Source: Deltaproteobacteria bacterium (GTDB taxonomy: Bacteria; Myxococcota_C; UBA6777). Taken from it: a stretch of DNA of 64,000 nt. Made by a program: the position numbers and the translations under genes. Numbering within the stretch: position 1 is the stretch's first letter; every line of letters starts with the position of its first letter. The notes under the pieces are model-generated. The model saw only the letters and a program-made list of their open reading frames with translations. It was not told where the DNA came from and made no database searches. Positions 24,043-33,780 of the stretch are shown here, one piece after another. The stretch spans positions 57,331-121,330 of the forward strand of contig SBHC01000017.1 in NCBI GenBank assembly GCA_006226375.1. Reading direction: 5' to 3'.

Positions 24043-25968
24043 TTAAGCAGGCTCTGATAGGTCCAGCACAAACGTTTGGATGGTTCCTTTCTCGATGGAT
24101 TGGTTGAGGTAACCGTGTCCCTTGATCTCAATCCAGTACTTGTGGGGATGGATATCTGCGTTCTGCACAACTACCACGAGCTTGTTGTCGGGAGTTTTGA
24201 AGGCTGTGCAATCCATGGGAGTCCCCTGCGTTGCCGTTGAATCCGCTACGACACGGGTGGAGCCTGGGGTGATAAATTTGGTGAAGTGGGCAAAGTAATA
24301 AAACATGGGTTGCAGGTAGAACGATGGGTTGTCTTTGTCACAAAGGATGAGAGCATCGCATCGGTTCCCCGCCCAGTTGGGACCTCCGTCCATGTCGAGC
24401 GCGAGGTTCCAGTCTGTCCAACCGACCACCCAGTGGTTGAGGTCGGTGATGATATCTTTCCCGTATTCTTCGGCTCTCTTCCACTGCGTGACCCAGTCTT
24501 GGGTGGTGCCTCTTGAGGTGGTTTCATAACCCTGGCAAGCCTCCGAGGCAAACAGAAAGACGTCCTCGTATCCCTGGTCCACGAGCTTTTCACGGGTGTC
24601 GATGAGCGACTGTGTACACCAGGGGTCTCCTGGCTTGTACCACATGAAGGCCCATGACTTTTGGTACCAGTGCAGCGCGATGCCCTTCACATAGTGAGCA
24701 ACACCGGCTGCATCCAGAATGTTGAGGATCTTAAGTGGGTCATGGGTCAGGGTGGAATGGTGGGTCCCAGACGACTTTTGATCTTCGTAACAGAGGATTT
24801 GGATGTCGGGGTGATCCTGTTGAAGCACAGGGCCCAGGTGGTCGCGGATGAACCGGGCTTGCTCTTCTGCTGAGTAATACATCGACTCCCACCAGACTTT
24901 GATGAGTTCCCAATTCTTGGTTTCTCTCGAACCTGTCGGCTCGTTCTGTACCGTGGTCGCCCAAAAGTGGAGGCCGTGTTTGGCATATTCGGTGAAGAAC
25001 TTGGAGAAGTACTTGGCGAACGCGCGCTGGTATCTGGAGTCGCCGTCGGGATCCTGGATCCCCTTGAGCCTTCCGCCCACATAGACACCAGAGTCTTTCA
25101 TCCAGGGTGGGGCGGTCCAGATGCTTGAGAACAGCTTTAACTCGCTCCCTCGTATCGCATTCGCCCGTTGGAGCATGGGAATCTTGAGCTTCGTGTCGAT
25201 CTCTGCGAGGGCAAAGTCTTCAAGGTCAAAGTCGTCGGGAGTGTCGCAGTAGTTGTAGTTTGCTGTGGAGAAGTCGGTGCTTCCCATTGGGACTCTTCCT
25301 ACCGAGTATCCAATGCCGTCGGGTCCGTAATAGGCCTCAAGGATCTCATCTTGGGCCTGGGGTGGCATGGCCTCTATGTTCAGCACGGCAGCGTCGGAGA
25401 ACGCTCCGCCAAATCCAACAATTCGATGGTTGGGAGAGTTGGCTCCTTGGGGGAAGTTTTCGGGGTCAATGAGGATGGTCTGCCAATACGAAGGGTCGGC
25501 TTGTTCCTGCAGATGGAGAGTGGTGCGCTCCAAAGCCGTCCCATCACTTCGGGTTTCGTACTGTGCAACTTCGCCCTCGGCGAGCTGGCCTACATCCTTA
25601 AACCTTGTGCGTTGGACGACGTGGGCCTTGTCCCAGTCTGTCATACGAAGGCTGCCATCGCTGCGGACGATGAGAGCTTTGACCTCGCCCCTCTCGGAGT
25701 CTCCCACGATCTTGTTGGCTATCGAGCCGGAAGGGTCAGAGGAAACCCAGATGTTATCTCCCTGCTGCCAAACGTACCAGGTTGTGTCTCCGACGAGGAA
25801 GGAGAGGTGTTCCCGAGACTCCGGTCCCCACGGGATAACAGGGTTGGGGTCGTCAAACAACACAAACGACAAGGGTTCCAAGGTCCGATTGTCCTGGGCT
25901 GCTTCTGTGTTGCTAAACTCAACCACTTCGTCACTGTCGTTGGTGATCGCGCGAATGTAAGTTTTCAT
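24043..25968 (-). CDS. Glycoside hydrolase family 30 protein with N-terminal module
   Basis: The ATG at 25968 has AGAGG upstream and starts the conserved-looking N-terminus; upstream in-frame sequence is not protein-like. The protein has 641 residues. Residues 1-165 form a beta-rich module of unknown type. Residues 180-540 are a GH30 (beta-glucosylceramidase-like) barrel: FGGAFSDAAVLNI, KLFSSIWTAPPWMKDSG, the acid/base Glu343 in TVQNEPTGS and the nucleophile Glu476 in FLFASEACQG. A C-terminal beta domain follows (LVVVVQNADIHPHKYWIEIK). No signal peptide is present, which is unusual for GH30. The glycan substrate is unknown. Confidence 0.9.
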   Translation of the reverse strand: MKTYIRAITNDSDEVVEFSNTEAAQDNRTLEPLSFVLFDDPNPVIPWGPESREHLSFLVGDTTWYVWQQGDNIWVSSDPSGSIANKIVGDSERGEVKALIVRSDGSLRMTDWDKAHVVQRTRFKDVGQLAEGEVAQYETRSDGTALERTTLHLQEQADPSYWQTILIDPENFPQGANSPNHRIVGFGGAFSDAAVLNIEAMPPQAQDEILEAYYGPDGIGYSVGRVPMGSTDFSTANYNYCDTPDDFDLEDFALAEIDTKLKIPMLQRANAIRGSELKLFSSIWTAPPWMKDSGVYVGGRLKGIQDPDGDSRYQRAFAKYFSKFFTEYAKHGLHFWATTVQNEPTGSRETKNWELIKVWWESMYYSAEEQARFIRDHLGPVLQQDHPDIQILCYEDQKSSGTHHSTLTHDPLKILNILDAAGVAHYVKGIALHWYQKSWAFMWYKPGDPWCTQSLIDTREKLVDQGYEDVFLFASEACQGYETTSRGTTQDWVTQWKRAEEYGKDIITDLNHWVVGWTDWNLALDMDGGPNWAGNRCDALILCDKDNPSFYLQPMFYYFAHFTKFITPGSTRVVADSTATQGTPMDCTAFKTPDNKLVVVVQNADIHPHKYWIEIKGHGYLNQSIEKGTIQTFVLDLSEPA

Positions 25969-26172
25969 GGAGAGAGCCTCTATTTCTGGCAAACATAGGA
26001 ATGATAGAAATGGAACAATGGATAGAACTTGGAGCCAGGCTTCTTTGCCGTCAAGGCTGCGAAAGCTAGAATGGGAGGGTGACCCCAGAAAAGGGGTCCG
26101 TTGAGGCTGTACGAGAAATGAATTGGAGCAGGGGGAGCGGAGGAAGAAAAGGCACCTCGCTGACAACGTTGC

Positions 26173-28080
26173 TTACTTGCTCTTTTGGCAAGCGGGGCAG
26201 CGTTTGCAGATCTCGGGGCAGACTTTGGGGCAGGCGGGGGTTTTGCGCGTGGTGGGCTTCACATCCTTAAGGGAGACGGGAGTGAAGGGCGGAGCAAGCT
26301 CGTAACCTTTCTTTTCGGCGATGGTGACTCGGTCGAAGACAAGGCGACGAATCAACAGGCTGGGAGCGATGGTTGTGATCTGGATGGTGCCAGAGTCTTC
26401 GCTGTCGGAGCCGTTGAATACGGTGTAGTTGTTGCCTGTTGCAAGGATGCCGCGGATCACTTGGAGAGCGGCTGTTCGTACGCGGAGGCCTTTGACGTGT
26501 TCCACTTTGCCGGTTTTGACGGAGACTCGGAGGATGTCCTCAGGGGTGACCGTGTAGATCCCTCGGCTCACGCTGCTTGTACCAGAGAACCGGGTCAGGA
26601 TGTAGCCGTACTCTTTGCCTTGTCGCTTGGCTTCTGCGATCAGCTTGGCGCGCAAGGCCTTCATCGTCATCTCTCGCTTGCTTTTGATCTGGGCGAGGCC
26701 AGGGCGGGAGAAGAAGGGAAGTCCGACCACGCCGCGACCGTGTCCGTTGGACCGCTTGTACTTTTTGTAAGGCTTGCGGGACAGGTAGAAGTTTTTGAGC
26801 ACGCCGTCCTTCACCATCACAAGGCGACGGGCAGGGACCCACTCGTCATCGTATTTGTAGTGGGCGCTGAGCTGTGTGTCTTCGTAGGATTCAAGCAGTG
26901 GGTTGTCGACCACCGACAGGAACGAAGGGATGATCCGCTGGTTCATCTTGTTGGCGAACACGCGTTCGTCTTGTTTGCGGAGGAAGCGTTGGCTGCTCAG
27001 GCGGACCAACAGGATATCGTAGAACATCGCGCCGGCGAGAGCGGGATCGACAATGGCAGGTCCGTCGTCGGGATCTCCCTCGGGAGCTTTGGTTTGGGTT
27101 TTGGCTTTTTTCCAGACCTCAAGGAACTTCTTTTTGAGTTCTTCTTCAGAGGGAAGGCCTTTGTTGTAGCGGGCGTAGCCGGCGGCGCTTCCGTCAACAT
27201 AGTCTTTGTTTTTTCCGAGGTATTGGAGGGTCATGCCCCAGTCGTAGCCCCATCGACGGAGGCGAACCATAGAGCCGTCCATTCCGACGCCCAGGGTAAT
27301 CGTTTCCCAGGCTTTGACGGTTGTACCCGAGCGAATGACGCGGATGGCTTTGCTGCTTTGCTTTGTGACGCGCTGCAAGATGCCCTTCCACTTTTTCACA
27401 TCGAGGGGAAGTCCTTCACCCAAAGGAGCCATGTAGATCGTTGCAGGTTCTTTGCTGAAGTCGCCGGCCTTGTCGAGGATCTTGGGCTTGGTGCTGCGAA
27501 CGTAACGTTTGCGCCAGTATTGAGCTGTGGCGATGCGGTATTTGTAGTCGGTCATCTGCCACAACTGCTTTTGCAAGATCACGGGCGTGAGTTCTTTGGG
27601 GCAGTAGGAACTGGCAGGCAACAGCGTGCGGTAGATGCGCCAGTCATGACCGTCACGACCGGTTTGGTCGAAGGTATGGTTGCCGACGCGAATGGCCACA
27701 TGGATGGTGCGTGTGGGAGACTTGCGAGAGTCCTTGGTGCTCATGATCTTTCCGTCGGAGGCGCGGATGACCACGCTTCGACGAATCACCATGCGGTACC
27801 GAAAGCTATACACCGGGGGACGCGGCATCTTTTTGAATTGCGCAAGGTTGCGGTTCAACTCCTGACGCATGATCGCGATGTATTTCTTGTGCTGCTTGTT
27901 GCGCTCTTGGATGCGCTCCGCTTCTGTCTTGGTTTTCTTCTTTGCCTTCTTCTTTGCTTGGGGAGTGGCCTTGCTCTTCGCGGGCGCGGCCCAAAGAGAA
28001 GAAGGTGCCCACACCAGCAAGCTTGCTGCGAGGAGTCCCACGCTACCCAAACGAAGTACCTTGGTTGACCATTGTGTCAT
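26173..28080 (-). CDS. Secreted TldD/PmbA-like protein lacking the HExxxH metal motif
   Basis: This 635-residue protein begins with a Sec signal (LGSVGLLAASLLVWAPSSLW, then AAPA) and a Lys-rich stretch. The second half follows the TldD/PmbA C-terminal fold: VDPALAGAMFYDILLVRLSS, VVDNPLLESYEDTQLSAHYK, YDDEWVPARRLVMVKDGVLK, FYLSRKPYKKYKRSNGHGR and ILTRFSGTSSVSRGIYTV. In true TldD proteases the first of these segments reads HExxGH; here it is YDILLV, so the metal site is lost. The C-terminus ends in a Cys-rich CPKVCPEICKRCPAC. It is probably a periplasmic non-peptidase relative. Cytoplasmic TldD/PmbA proteins mature peptides such as microcins. Confidence 0.78.
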   Translation of the reverse strand: MTQWSTKVLRLGSVGLLAASLLVWAPSSLWAAPAKSKATPQAKKKAKKKTKTEAERIQERNKQHKKYIAIMRQELNRNLAQFKKMPRPPVYSFRYRMVIRRSVVIRASDGKIMSTKDSRKSPTRTIHVAIRVGNHTFDQTGRDGHDWRIYRTLLPASSYCPKELTPVILQKQLWQMTDYKYRIATAQYWRKRYVRSTKPKILDKAGDFSKEPATIYMAPLGEGLPLDVKKWKGILQRVTKQSSKAIRVIRSGTTVKAWETITLGVGMDGSMVRLRRWGYDWGMTLQYLGKNKDYVDGSAAGYARYNKGLPSEEELKKKFLEVWKKAKTQTKAPEGDPDDGPAIVDPALAGAMFYDILLVRLSSQRFLRKQDERVFANKMNQRIIPSFLSVVDNPLLESYEDTQLSAHYKYDDEWVPARRLVMVKDGVLKNFYLSRKPYKKYKRSNGHGRGVVGLPFFSRPGLAQIKSKREMTMKALRAKLIAEAKRQGKEYGYILTRFSGTSSVSRGIYTVTPEDILRVSVKTGKVEHVKGLRVRTAALQVIRGILATGNNYTVFNGSDSEDSGTIQITTIAPSLLIRRLVFDRVTIAEKKGYELAPPFTPVSLKDVKPTTRKTPACPKVCPEICKRCPACQKSK

Positions 28081-28260
28081 TCAGACATTCCTTGTCGGTA
28101 GAAGATGATGAGGGCGGCTTCGCACGGCCTCCCCGTGTGTTGCTGCAAAGACGGTTGACTCCAACGTTATAGCCGGTTCAACAGGGCGCTGCAAGGGTAT
28201 CTGTCGTGAAGAAATAGGTGTCGGTCGGTGTGGGGAAGGTTTGGATCCTTTGGGAAGAAA

Positions 28261-30075
28261 TTACTGGGCGGGGGAGGAGTAGAGTTCCATGTGGAAAGCG
28301 CCGAGGGGCTCTTCGGCCACTTCAAGGAGCGCATGGTAGTTGAGGTGATCGGATTTGAGTTCGGGTTGCTCGGGCAGCTCGCGAGCGATGTCGTAGGCGA
28401 ACTTCTCCAGCTTGTCGGCTTCGACGTTGGGCGCTGCAATGGCCAGGATGCCATTGAACGGAGCGAAGATCCGGATGCGGTTGCCAAAGCGAACCTTGAG
28501 CTCGTCGAGGGCGCCACGGAGCAGGGCTGGGTGAGCAGCAATGGAGGCTGCATCACGACCCAACAACGCGATCATCTGGACACCTCGAAGGAAGCTGCGA
28601 CGGGTCATGTATTTGAGGTCGAAGTTGTGCTCTTCGAGGTCACGTTGGAACAGCGCTTCGGCCTTTTGGATGTTGCCTTCTGCGCGTCGCAGGCCGTAGA
28701 TCACATGGTGCTCGCACTCGTCGGTGTAGATCTCGATCAGGCCGTCTTCACGTTCGTGGTAGAGGAACGCTTCGGGGTCCTGGAGGAACTCTGCGGAGCA
28801 TTCTTCAAACCGGGAGTGAGACATCAGTCGCTTGCCTACGTAGCGGTGACATTCGCACGACTTGCCGTTGACCAACCAGCTAATCAAGCGGCTGAGGGCG
28901 GCTTCGTCCTGGGGATCAATCTGGTCCGCGATGTGCGCGAAGGTGAGGATCTCCATGGGGTGGTCGCCGCGGCTAATCATCAGCTTGCCTGGGTCGGTCC
29001 ACTCCGCGGAGTAGCCGGGGGGCAGATGCTGGCAGAAGCGCTCCACTACATTGGATTCGTGCTCCAGCGACTTGGCCATGTGCTTGAAGTTCATCCAGAT
29101 GTTGTCGCTGAGCAGGGAACCTCGGTAGATCGCGTCAAGTTGCATCAACTCCAGCGGCGGGCTGGGGCGTGACACGTTTTGTGCGTTGCGAATCCACCAC
29201 TCTGCGGGAGCGCCGCTGGCAGGGATCAACTCGTCGACTTCCACCTGGTAGTAACCTGCAGCTTCACCCACGTACTGCAAAGAGGTGGAGTCAATGGCGA
29301 AGGTGAGGGCCGAGACCATGTCGTTCTGGAGGGCATCGACAAGCTCAGGTGCGAGCCAGTCGCTGTAGATGCCATGCTCCAGGTGAGCGCGCTGTCGGGT
29401 GTCGAGGTCCCAACGATCGATCCCTGTGAGGCGACGGCGGGGAATGGTTTCACGTTGGAAGTGATACCAAAAGCTCTCATCGGCCAATTCGCGCATCTGA
29501 CATTCAATGTCGTGCGACTCTTTGGCTGTGGTGGCAAACAAGTAGTAGCCTTGCTGCACCTGCATGAAAGCGGCGCCGTAGTCGAGGGCGTCGTGGAGGA
29601 CACTGTCCCAGGCAGAGCGTACGTTGAGGACGCGGCCCAGCTCCATCAGGCAGAGTTGGTCGTCCAACTCTGTGGGCGAATTGTCTGGCGGCTTGGTCCG
29701 GAAGTAATCCGGGTGTTCTCGAAAGAACTGAATGGGATCGGGAGATTTGTCAAAGCGAAAACGGGTGTACTTGATGTGGCCGTTTTCCATGGTGAAGTCA
29801 CAGAGAATGCAGCCGGAACGATCGGGCATTCCGAGTCCGAGCACAGCGCGACGGGCGTCTTCTGGCATGGCGCGACGGCCACACTGCCCGCAGTGTGTTT
29901 CCATCCGACGGGGGATCTCTGCGATCTCCTGATGCAGTCGCTGCGGCGTTAATTCGTCAAACCGGATCTGCCGACGGGATGGGTAGTAATAGCTGTGACC
30001 ACACGTACATACGTTGACCACGTAGTACACATAAGTCGTCCAATGTGTTTGCTGTGGATCTGGAAGCACCATCAT
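28261..30075 (-). CDS. Cytoplasmic protein with N-terminal CxC/CxxC zinc-binding-like domain
   Basis: This protein of about 604 residues is read from the ATG at 30075 (AAGGA 9 nt upstream); a GTG at 30123 is in frame. The N-terminus resembles a CpXC-type domain: NVCTCGHSYYYPSRRQIRFD and later METHCGQCGRRA, giving a CxC...CxxC metal site. A further GCILCDFTMENG follows. The remaining 450 residues are mixed alpha/beta without recognised motifs, with a late segment YAYDIARELPEQPELK-like (FAYDIARELPEQPELK). No signal peptide or membrane helix is seen. Function unknown; the zinc-ribbon suggests nucleic-acid or protein binding. Confidence 0.65.
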   Translation of the reverse strand: MMVLPDPQQTHWTTYVYYVVNVCTCGHSYYYPSRRQIRFDELTPQRLHQEIAEIPRRMETHCGQCGRRAMPEDARRAVLGLGMPDRSGCILCDFTMENGHIKYTRFRFDKSPDPIQFFREHPDYFRTKPPDNSPTELDDQLCLMELGRVLNVRSAWDSVLHDALDYGAAFMQVQQGYYLFATTAKESHDIECQMRELADESFWYHFQRETIPRRRLTGIDRWDLDTRQRAHLEHGIYSDWLAPELVDALQNDMVSALTFAIDSTSLQYVGEAAGYYQVEVDELIPASGAPAEWWIRNAQNVSRPSPPLELMQLDAIYRGSLLSDNIWMNFKHMAKSLEHESNVVERFCQHLPPGYSAEWTDPGKLMISRGDHPMEILTFAHIADQIDPQDEAALSRLISWLVNGKSCECHRYVGKRLMSHSRFEECSAEFLQDPEAFLYHEREDGLIEIYTDECEHHVIYGLRRAEGNIQKAEALFQRDLEEHNFDLKYMTRRSFLRGVQMIALLGRDAASIAAHPALLRGALDELKVRFGNRIRIFAPFNGILAIAAPNVEADKLEKFAYDIARELPEQPELKSDHLNYHALLEVAEEPLGAFHMELYSSPAQ

Positions 30076-30247
30076 TCTCTTTTGTTCCTTTGCAATCTTC
30101 GCGCACCAACGGAAGTAAGCCACTGTATGTTTGTCATGATAATTGGGTTTGGTTGTGCGTCAATTTTTTTGCACGCCCAATTAATACAAAATTAACTTCC
30201 TGAAGTGCGCGGCGCTGCTACTGAAACGAATGATGGCTTGGGAACGG

Positions 30248-31588
30248 TTAGGAAAGGTGGGTGGCTGGCTTGGTTTGGGCCGCTTGGGCGCGTTCGTAAG
30301 GAGAGGGGGGACGGGTCAGAGTCCAGAGGGTGCTGCCCATGCCAAACAAGGGAATCAGCAGGAACAATCCACCGAACAGTCGGAGGGTTCGGGCACCAGA
30401 GGCGAACAAGGTGCCTCGGGAGAGAGCCATTTGGTCGAGGTGAAGATGCAGGCTCGCCTCCAACCAGCCGCCAAACACCATCAACAGCAGCCCTGCGATG
30501 ATCCAGGTGGCATGTCGTCGTGGCTTCGGGTGGTACAGGCGATCCGTGTTGAAAAATTGGAAGGCGGCTCCCTGGAACCAAAGCACCACACAACCTACCA
30601 AAAGGATATGACTGTGGTTGCTGTACCACAACGGGCTTGGACTGTTTCCTAGGGTCCGAAGGACCGCGAAGATCATCCCTTCCACCGCAAAGATTGCCAG
30701 GCAAAGCGCGCCGGCTTTCCAGTAGGAGTGAGCGGGTGTAGACAGCGTGTTCCAGTAGTGAAGCAGCGGCCAAAACAGAACCAGGAGGATGGCGAGCAAG
30801 GCACCAAACGCCAACGTCCAGAGAAGCGCACCGCCGAGATGAGCGGAGAGGACGGAGTGGGCCAGAGGCAACAAAAACAGACCACCCCAGAGATAGGCTT
30901 TGAGCGGCGTCTCGGAAAGGTGGGAGGCGCTCACCTCTTGGTTGGGAGTGGGCAACAACAGACCTGTGAGGGGGAGCAAAAGCCCCAACCCAAGGAGCGT
31001 ATGGGTGAAGGTCGGGAGCTGACGAAGGAAGAAGGTGGGAGCGATCATGTACAAGAACAAGAGCACCGCCAACGACGCATGCCCTGCGATGTAGAGGGCG
31101 TAGGCTCGCTCTTCTTGGTGTGACAACCCTTCCGCTGTCGGGCGATTCACGATGGCCGCGATCATGTAGAGGACGCTGGCAGCCCAGAGCAGTCCGTAGT
31201 GGACGGGCATCCAGACCCAGGTGGGCCATGTGCTGTGCTGTCCGAAGAAGGCTGAAACGACACCCCACAAGAGCGCGGTTTGCCACACCCGATTTGCGCC
31301 TTCCCAAAGAGGAAGCCAACGCAGCGGCTGACGACGGAGCTGTCGCAAGCGCAGCAACCAGAAGCCAAACAGCATGGGAAAGGCCCACCCAAAGATCAGC
31401 AGTCCGCCGTGGAACAACTGAACACGACCGGAGGGGAAGAAGCCACAGGCTTGGAAGAGGGTTGGAAACCGCCGAATCAAGGACATCAGAGCGCCGCTGA
31501 TGAGACCAACCGCTAACCACAAGAGGCTGAGCCGAAGCAGAGTCCTTGTGAGAGGGCGCTGTGAGGGTTCAAACTCGTTTGGAAACAT
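30248..31588 (-). CDS. Divergent haem-copper oxidase subunit I-like membrane protein
   Basis: This 446-residue protein (ATG at 31588, AAGGG upstream) has about 12 hydrophobic segments. The N-terminal pattern FPSGRVQLFHGGLLIFGWAF resembles the haem-ligand region of cbb3/NOR-type subunit I. Further His-containing helices are MPVHYGLLWAASVLYMIAA, FTHTLLGLGLLLPLTG and SNHSHILLVGCVVLWFQGAA. The complete CuB ligand set is not evident, so it may be a non-catalytic haem-binding relative rather than an oxidase. There is no subunit II gene beside it. The assignment is tentative and rests on the helix pattern. Confidence 0.45.
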   Translation of the reverse strand: MFPNEFEPSQRPLTRTLLRLSLLWLAVGLISGALMSLIRRFPTLFQACGFFPSGRVQLFHGGLLIFGWAFPMLFGFWLLRLRQLRRQPLRWLPLWEGANRVWQTALLWGVVSAFFGQHSTWPTWVWMPVHYGLLWAASVLYMIAAIVNRPTAEGLSHQEERAYALYIAGHASLAVLLFLYMIAPTFFLRQLPTFTHTLLGLGLLLPLTGLLLPTPNQEVSASHLSETPLKAYLWGGLFLLPLAHSVLSAHLGGALLWTLAFGALLAILLVLFWPLLHYWNTLSTPAHSYWKAGALCLAIFAVEGMIFAVLRTLGNSPSPLWYSNHSHILLVGCVVLWFQGAAFQFFNTDRLYHPKPRRHATWIIAGLLLMVFGGWLEASLHLHLDQMALSRGTLFASGARTLRLFGGLFLLIPLFGMGSTLWTLTRPPSPYERAQAAQTKPATHLS

Positions 31589-31757
31589 GGGAGAACACCC
31601 TTTGGCATTGGAGGAAGTCCGGGCCTGCTGCTGGTAAGAGCCTTGACCCTGCCTCCCTTCGAGCGTGCTTGAAAACCGAGGCAGCATATCGGTTGTTGCT
31701 GTGAATGGCAAGGTGGAGGACTTCTCAAAGGAAGTGAAAAAAAGCCCTTGTCTGAAT

Positions 31758-31786
31758 TTGGTGCTGGTAGATCGTGTCCGTATAAT
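31758..31786 (+). promoter_or_regulatory. Promoter for the kinase operon
   Basis: A perfect TATAAT at 31781-31786 lies 17 bp after TTGGTG at 31758-31763. The predicted start of transcription is near 31793, giving a leader of about 43 nt before the kinase ATG at 31836. Confidence 0.55.
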
Positions 31787-31835
31787 GGTGTAGGGTGAAC
31801 CAGAGAGCTGGTTTGATTTTGGAGAAAACCTGCAG

Positions 31836-33770
31836 ATGATTTGCTGGGCGTGCCAGAGCGACATTGGAACACATATCGAGCGTTGTCCCTATTGTGGGGC
31901 GGCTACCGATATCGACTCCACCGATCCCATGGTGGGTCGCAAGCTCGGTGCATACGAACTCCTCCGCAAAATCGGTCAGGGTGGAATGGGCGTGGTCTAC
32001 GAAGCCTATCACACCCAGTTGCAGGTCTCTTACGCGCTTAAATTGCTGCATCCCAACCTCAGTGAAGACTGGGTCATGGTCGAGCGGCTGCGACGCGAAG
32101 CGGTCGTTGCGTTCCAAATCCAGCACCAAAACATTGTGCAAGTCTTGGACTACGGTTGGGACGAAGGGCTCGGCTTCTTCCTCGTGATGGAGATGCTGCG
32201 AGGTGAAGGTCTCAACACGTTGTTGGTTCGCCAGCCGGTGTTGCCTTTGATGCGTGTGGCCCAGTTGGTTTACCAGATCTGTGATGCCCTGGATCTCGCT
32301 CACTCGCACGGTGTGATTCACCGCGACCTCAAGCCGGGGAACGTCTTTCTTACCCTGGATTTGGAAGAACGAGAACAAATTAAGCTCCTCGACTTTGGTA
32401 TTGCTCGTTTCATCGACAACCAGGGACAACACGAATTAACCCGGGCAGGGCGGTCGTTTGGAACACCTGCCTACATGCCGCCGGAGCAGATCCTCTCACG
32501 CAGCGCGGAAATTTGTCCGGCGACCGATCTTTACGCGCTGGCCAGTATGGTATACCGGATGTTAACGGGGGTTTTGCCGTTTAAGGGCAAGACCATGATT
32601 GACACCCTGAACAAGGTGATGGTCCAGCCGACACCCCGGTTGTCCAAGGTTCGCCCTGGCTTGCAAGGGACCAGGCTGGATGATCTGTTGCATCAATGCA
32701 TGGCCAAGCAAACCAAACAACGTTTGCAAACGGCGCAAGAATTTTCCCAGGCGTTTCACGACGCCGTGTCAGAGCCTCAAGTGCGTCATTTCCTCCGTCA
32801 TGACGAGTCGGAGAGGATGGTGATGCAACACGAAGGCGCGGTTCCGCTGGAGACGGTGAGCTTAAATCTGGAAAATCTTCCTCCGAGTGCCTTAGGAATT
32901 GAACAAGGAGAGACGTTTATATTTGATGGCGCTACTTTTCGTTTTGATGGTCGAGAGCTGGTGACAACGGCAGAGGCGACGGCAACGCTGCAATCCAGGC
33001 AGGTTGCTCCCCTTTCTAACGTTGGCGCTGGGGTGGAAACCATCAACTTGGAGGAAGCGCGGCAGTGGTTGGAGCAAGTAGACCCCAACGCTGCGACAGT
33101 GATTAAAGGAAGCAGTTCAAGTCTTCAGGAGTCGATGGCGTTGTTAGCAGCAGAGAAACTGGCGAGCGGTGACAGCACGGTGAAGTTAAATCACCCTGTG
33201 GGTTCACTGCGTGAGTACACGCCGCCCAGTCGTCGCTGGCTGCAGGGCAATGTGCCCAAGCCGTCGATTCGACATCCTAACGTGTCGCCTGCGCCGGCTT
33301 CTTCTGAGGTCAAAGAGCCGTCACAAGTCCATGTGATGGTCAGCCCGGAGACAGAGCCTTCCCCTTGGTGGGTGGCTGGTAGTAAGATTGTTGGAGGCTT
33401 TCTGGTTGGTTTTCTTTTGATCGCTATGGTGCTTTGGGGAGTTCAGTCTCTCCGAGGTGGTGATGCCGCCGATGATAGCAAATCCTACTCGGGTGGCTCT
33501 GCGTACTCTCCCCAAGGGCAAAGTGGTTTGCAGACCGATCATTGTTACCTTCGCGTCGAGTCCAACCCTCCAGGGGCGAAAGTGATCGAGCAAGGGAAAG
33601 AACTGGGCAAAACCCCTCTGTCTTTGCGCCGTGAACGTGGGCGGTCCTTGCATTTTGTTGTGATTAAGCCTGGCTTTGAGATGTCGGTGGGAACTTGGAA
33701 TGCTCGACACGATCAACGGTTGTTTTTCCCTTTGCGTACTTCCTCGACCCCAAAGCCCGCGAATGAATAG
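31836..33770 (+). CDS. Membrane Ser/Thr protein kinase with zinc ribbon and PEGA domain
   Basis: This 644-residue protein begins with a zinc ribbon (Cys3, 6, 17, 20: CWAC and CPYC). A complete Hanks-type kinase domain follows at 40-310: P-loop GQGGMG, Lys69 in YALKLL, HRDLKPGN at 162-169 and DFG at 186-188, with AYMPPEQI after it. A Ser/Thr-rich linker leads to one membrane helix (GGFLVGFLLIAMVLWGVQSL, about residue 525-545). An extracytoplasmic PEGA domain (CYLRVESNPPGAKVI, LGKTPLSL) ends the protein. All catalytic residues are present. It is 10 nt upstream of the 1108-residue scaffold gene, so that protein is a likely partner or substrate. Confidence 0.93.
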   Translation: MICWACQSDIGTHIERCPYCGAATDIDSTDPMVGRKLGAYELLRKIGQGGMGVVYEAYHTQLQVSYALKLLHPNLSEDWVMVERLRREAVVAFQIQHQNIVQVLDYGWDEGLGFFLVMEMLRGEGLNTLLVRQPVLPLMRVAQLVYQICDALDLAHSHGVIHRDLKPGNVFLTLDLEEREQIKLLDFGIARFIDNQGQHELTRAGRSFGTPAYMPPEQILSRSAEICPATDLYALASMVYRMLTGVLPFKGKTMIDTLNKVMVQPTPRLSKVRPGLQGTRLDDLLHQCMAKQTKQRLQTAQEFSQAFHDAVSEPQVRHFLRHDESERMVMQHEGAVPLETVSLNLENLPPSALGIEQGETFIFDGATFRFDGRELVTTAEATATLQSRQVAPLSNVGAGVETINLEEARQWLEQVDPNAATVIKGSSSSLQESMALLAAEKLASGDSTVKLNHPVGSLREYTPPSRRWLQGNVPKPSIRHPNVSPAPASSEVKEPSQVHVMVSPETEPSPWWVAGSKIVGGFLVGFLLIAMVLWGVQSLRGGDAADDSKSYSGGSAYSPQGQSGLQTDHCYLRVESNPPGAKVIEQGKELGKTPLSLRRERGRSLHFVVIKPGFEMSVGTWNARHDQRLFFPLRTSSTPKPANE

Positions 33771-33780
33771 GAGTTAGGCG

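Noticed and set aside
26185..28068. 627-codon open frame on the plus strand opposite the TldD-like gene
   Set aside because: It is the antisense shadow of a clearly protein-like minus-strand gene with signal peptide and family motifs; the plus frame shows no domain.
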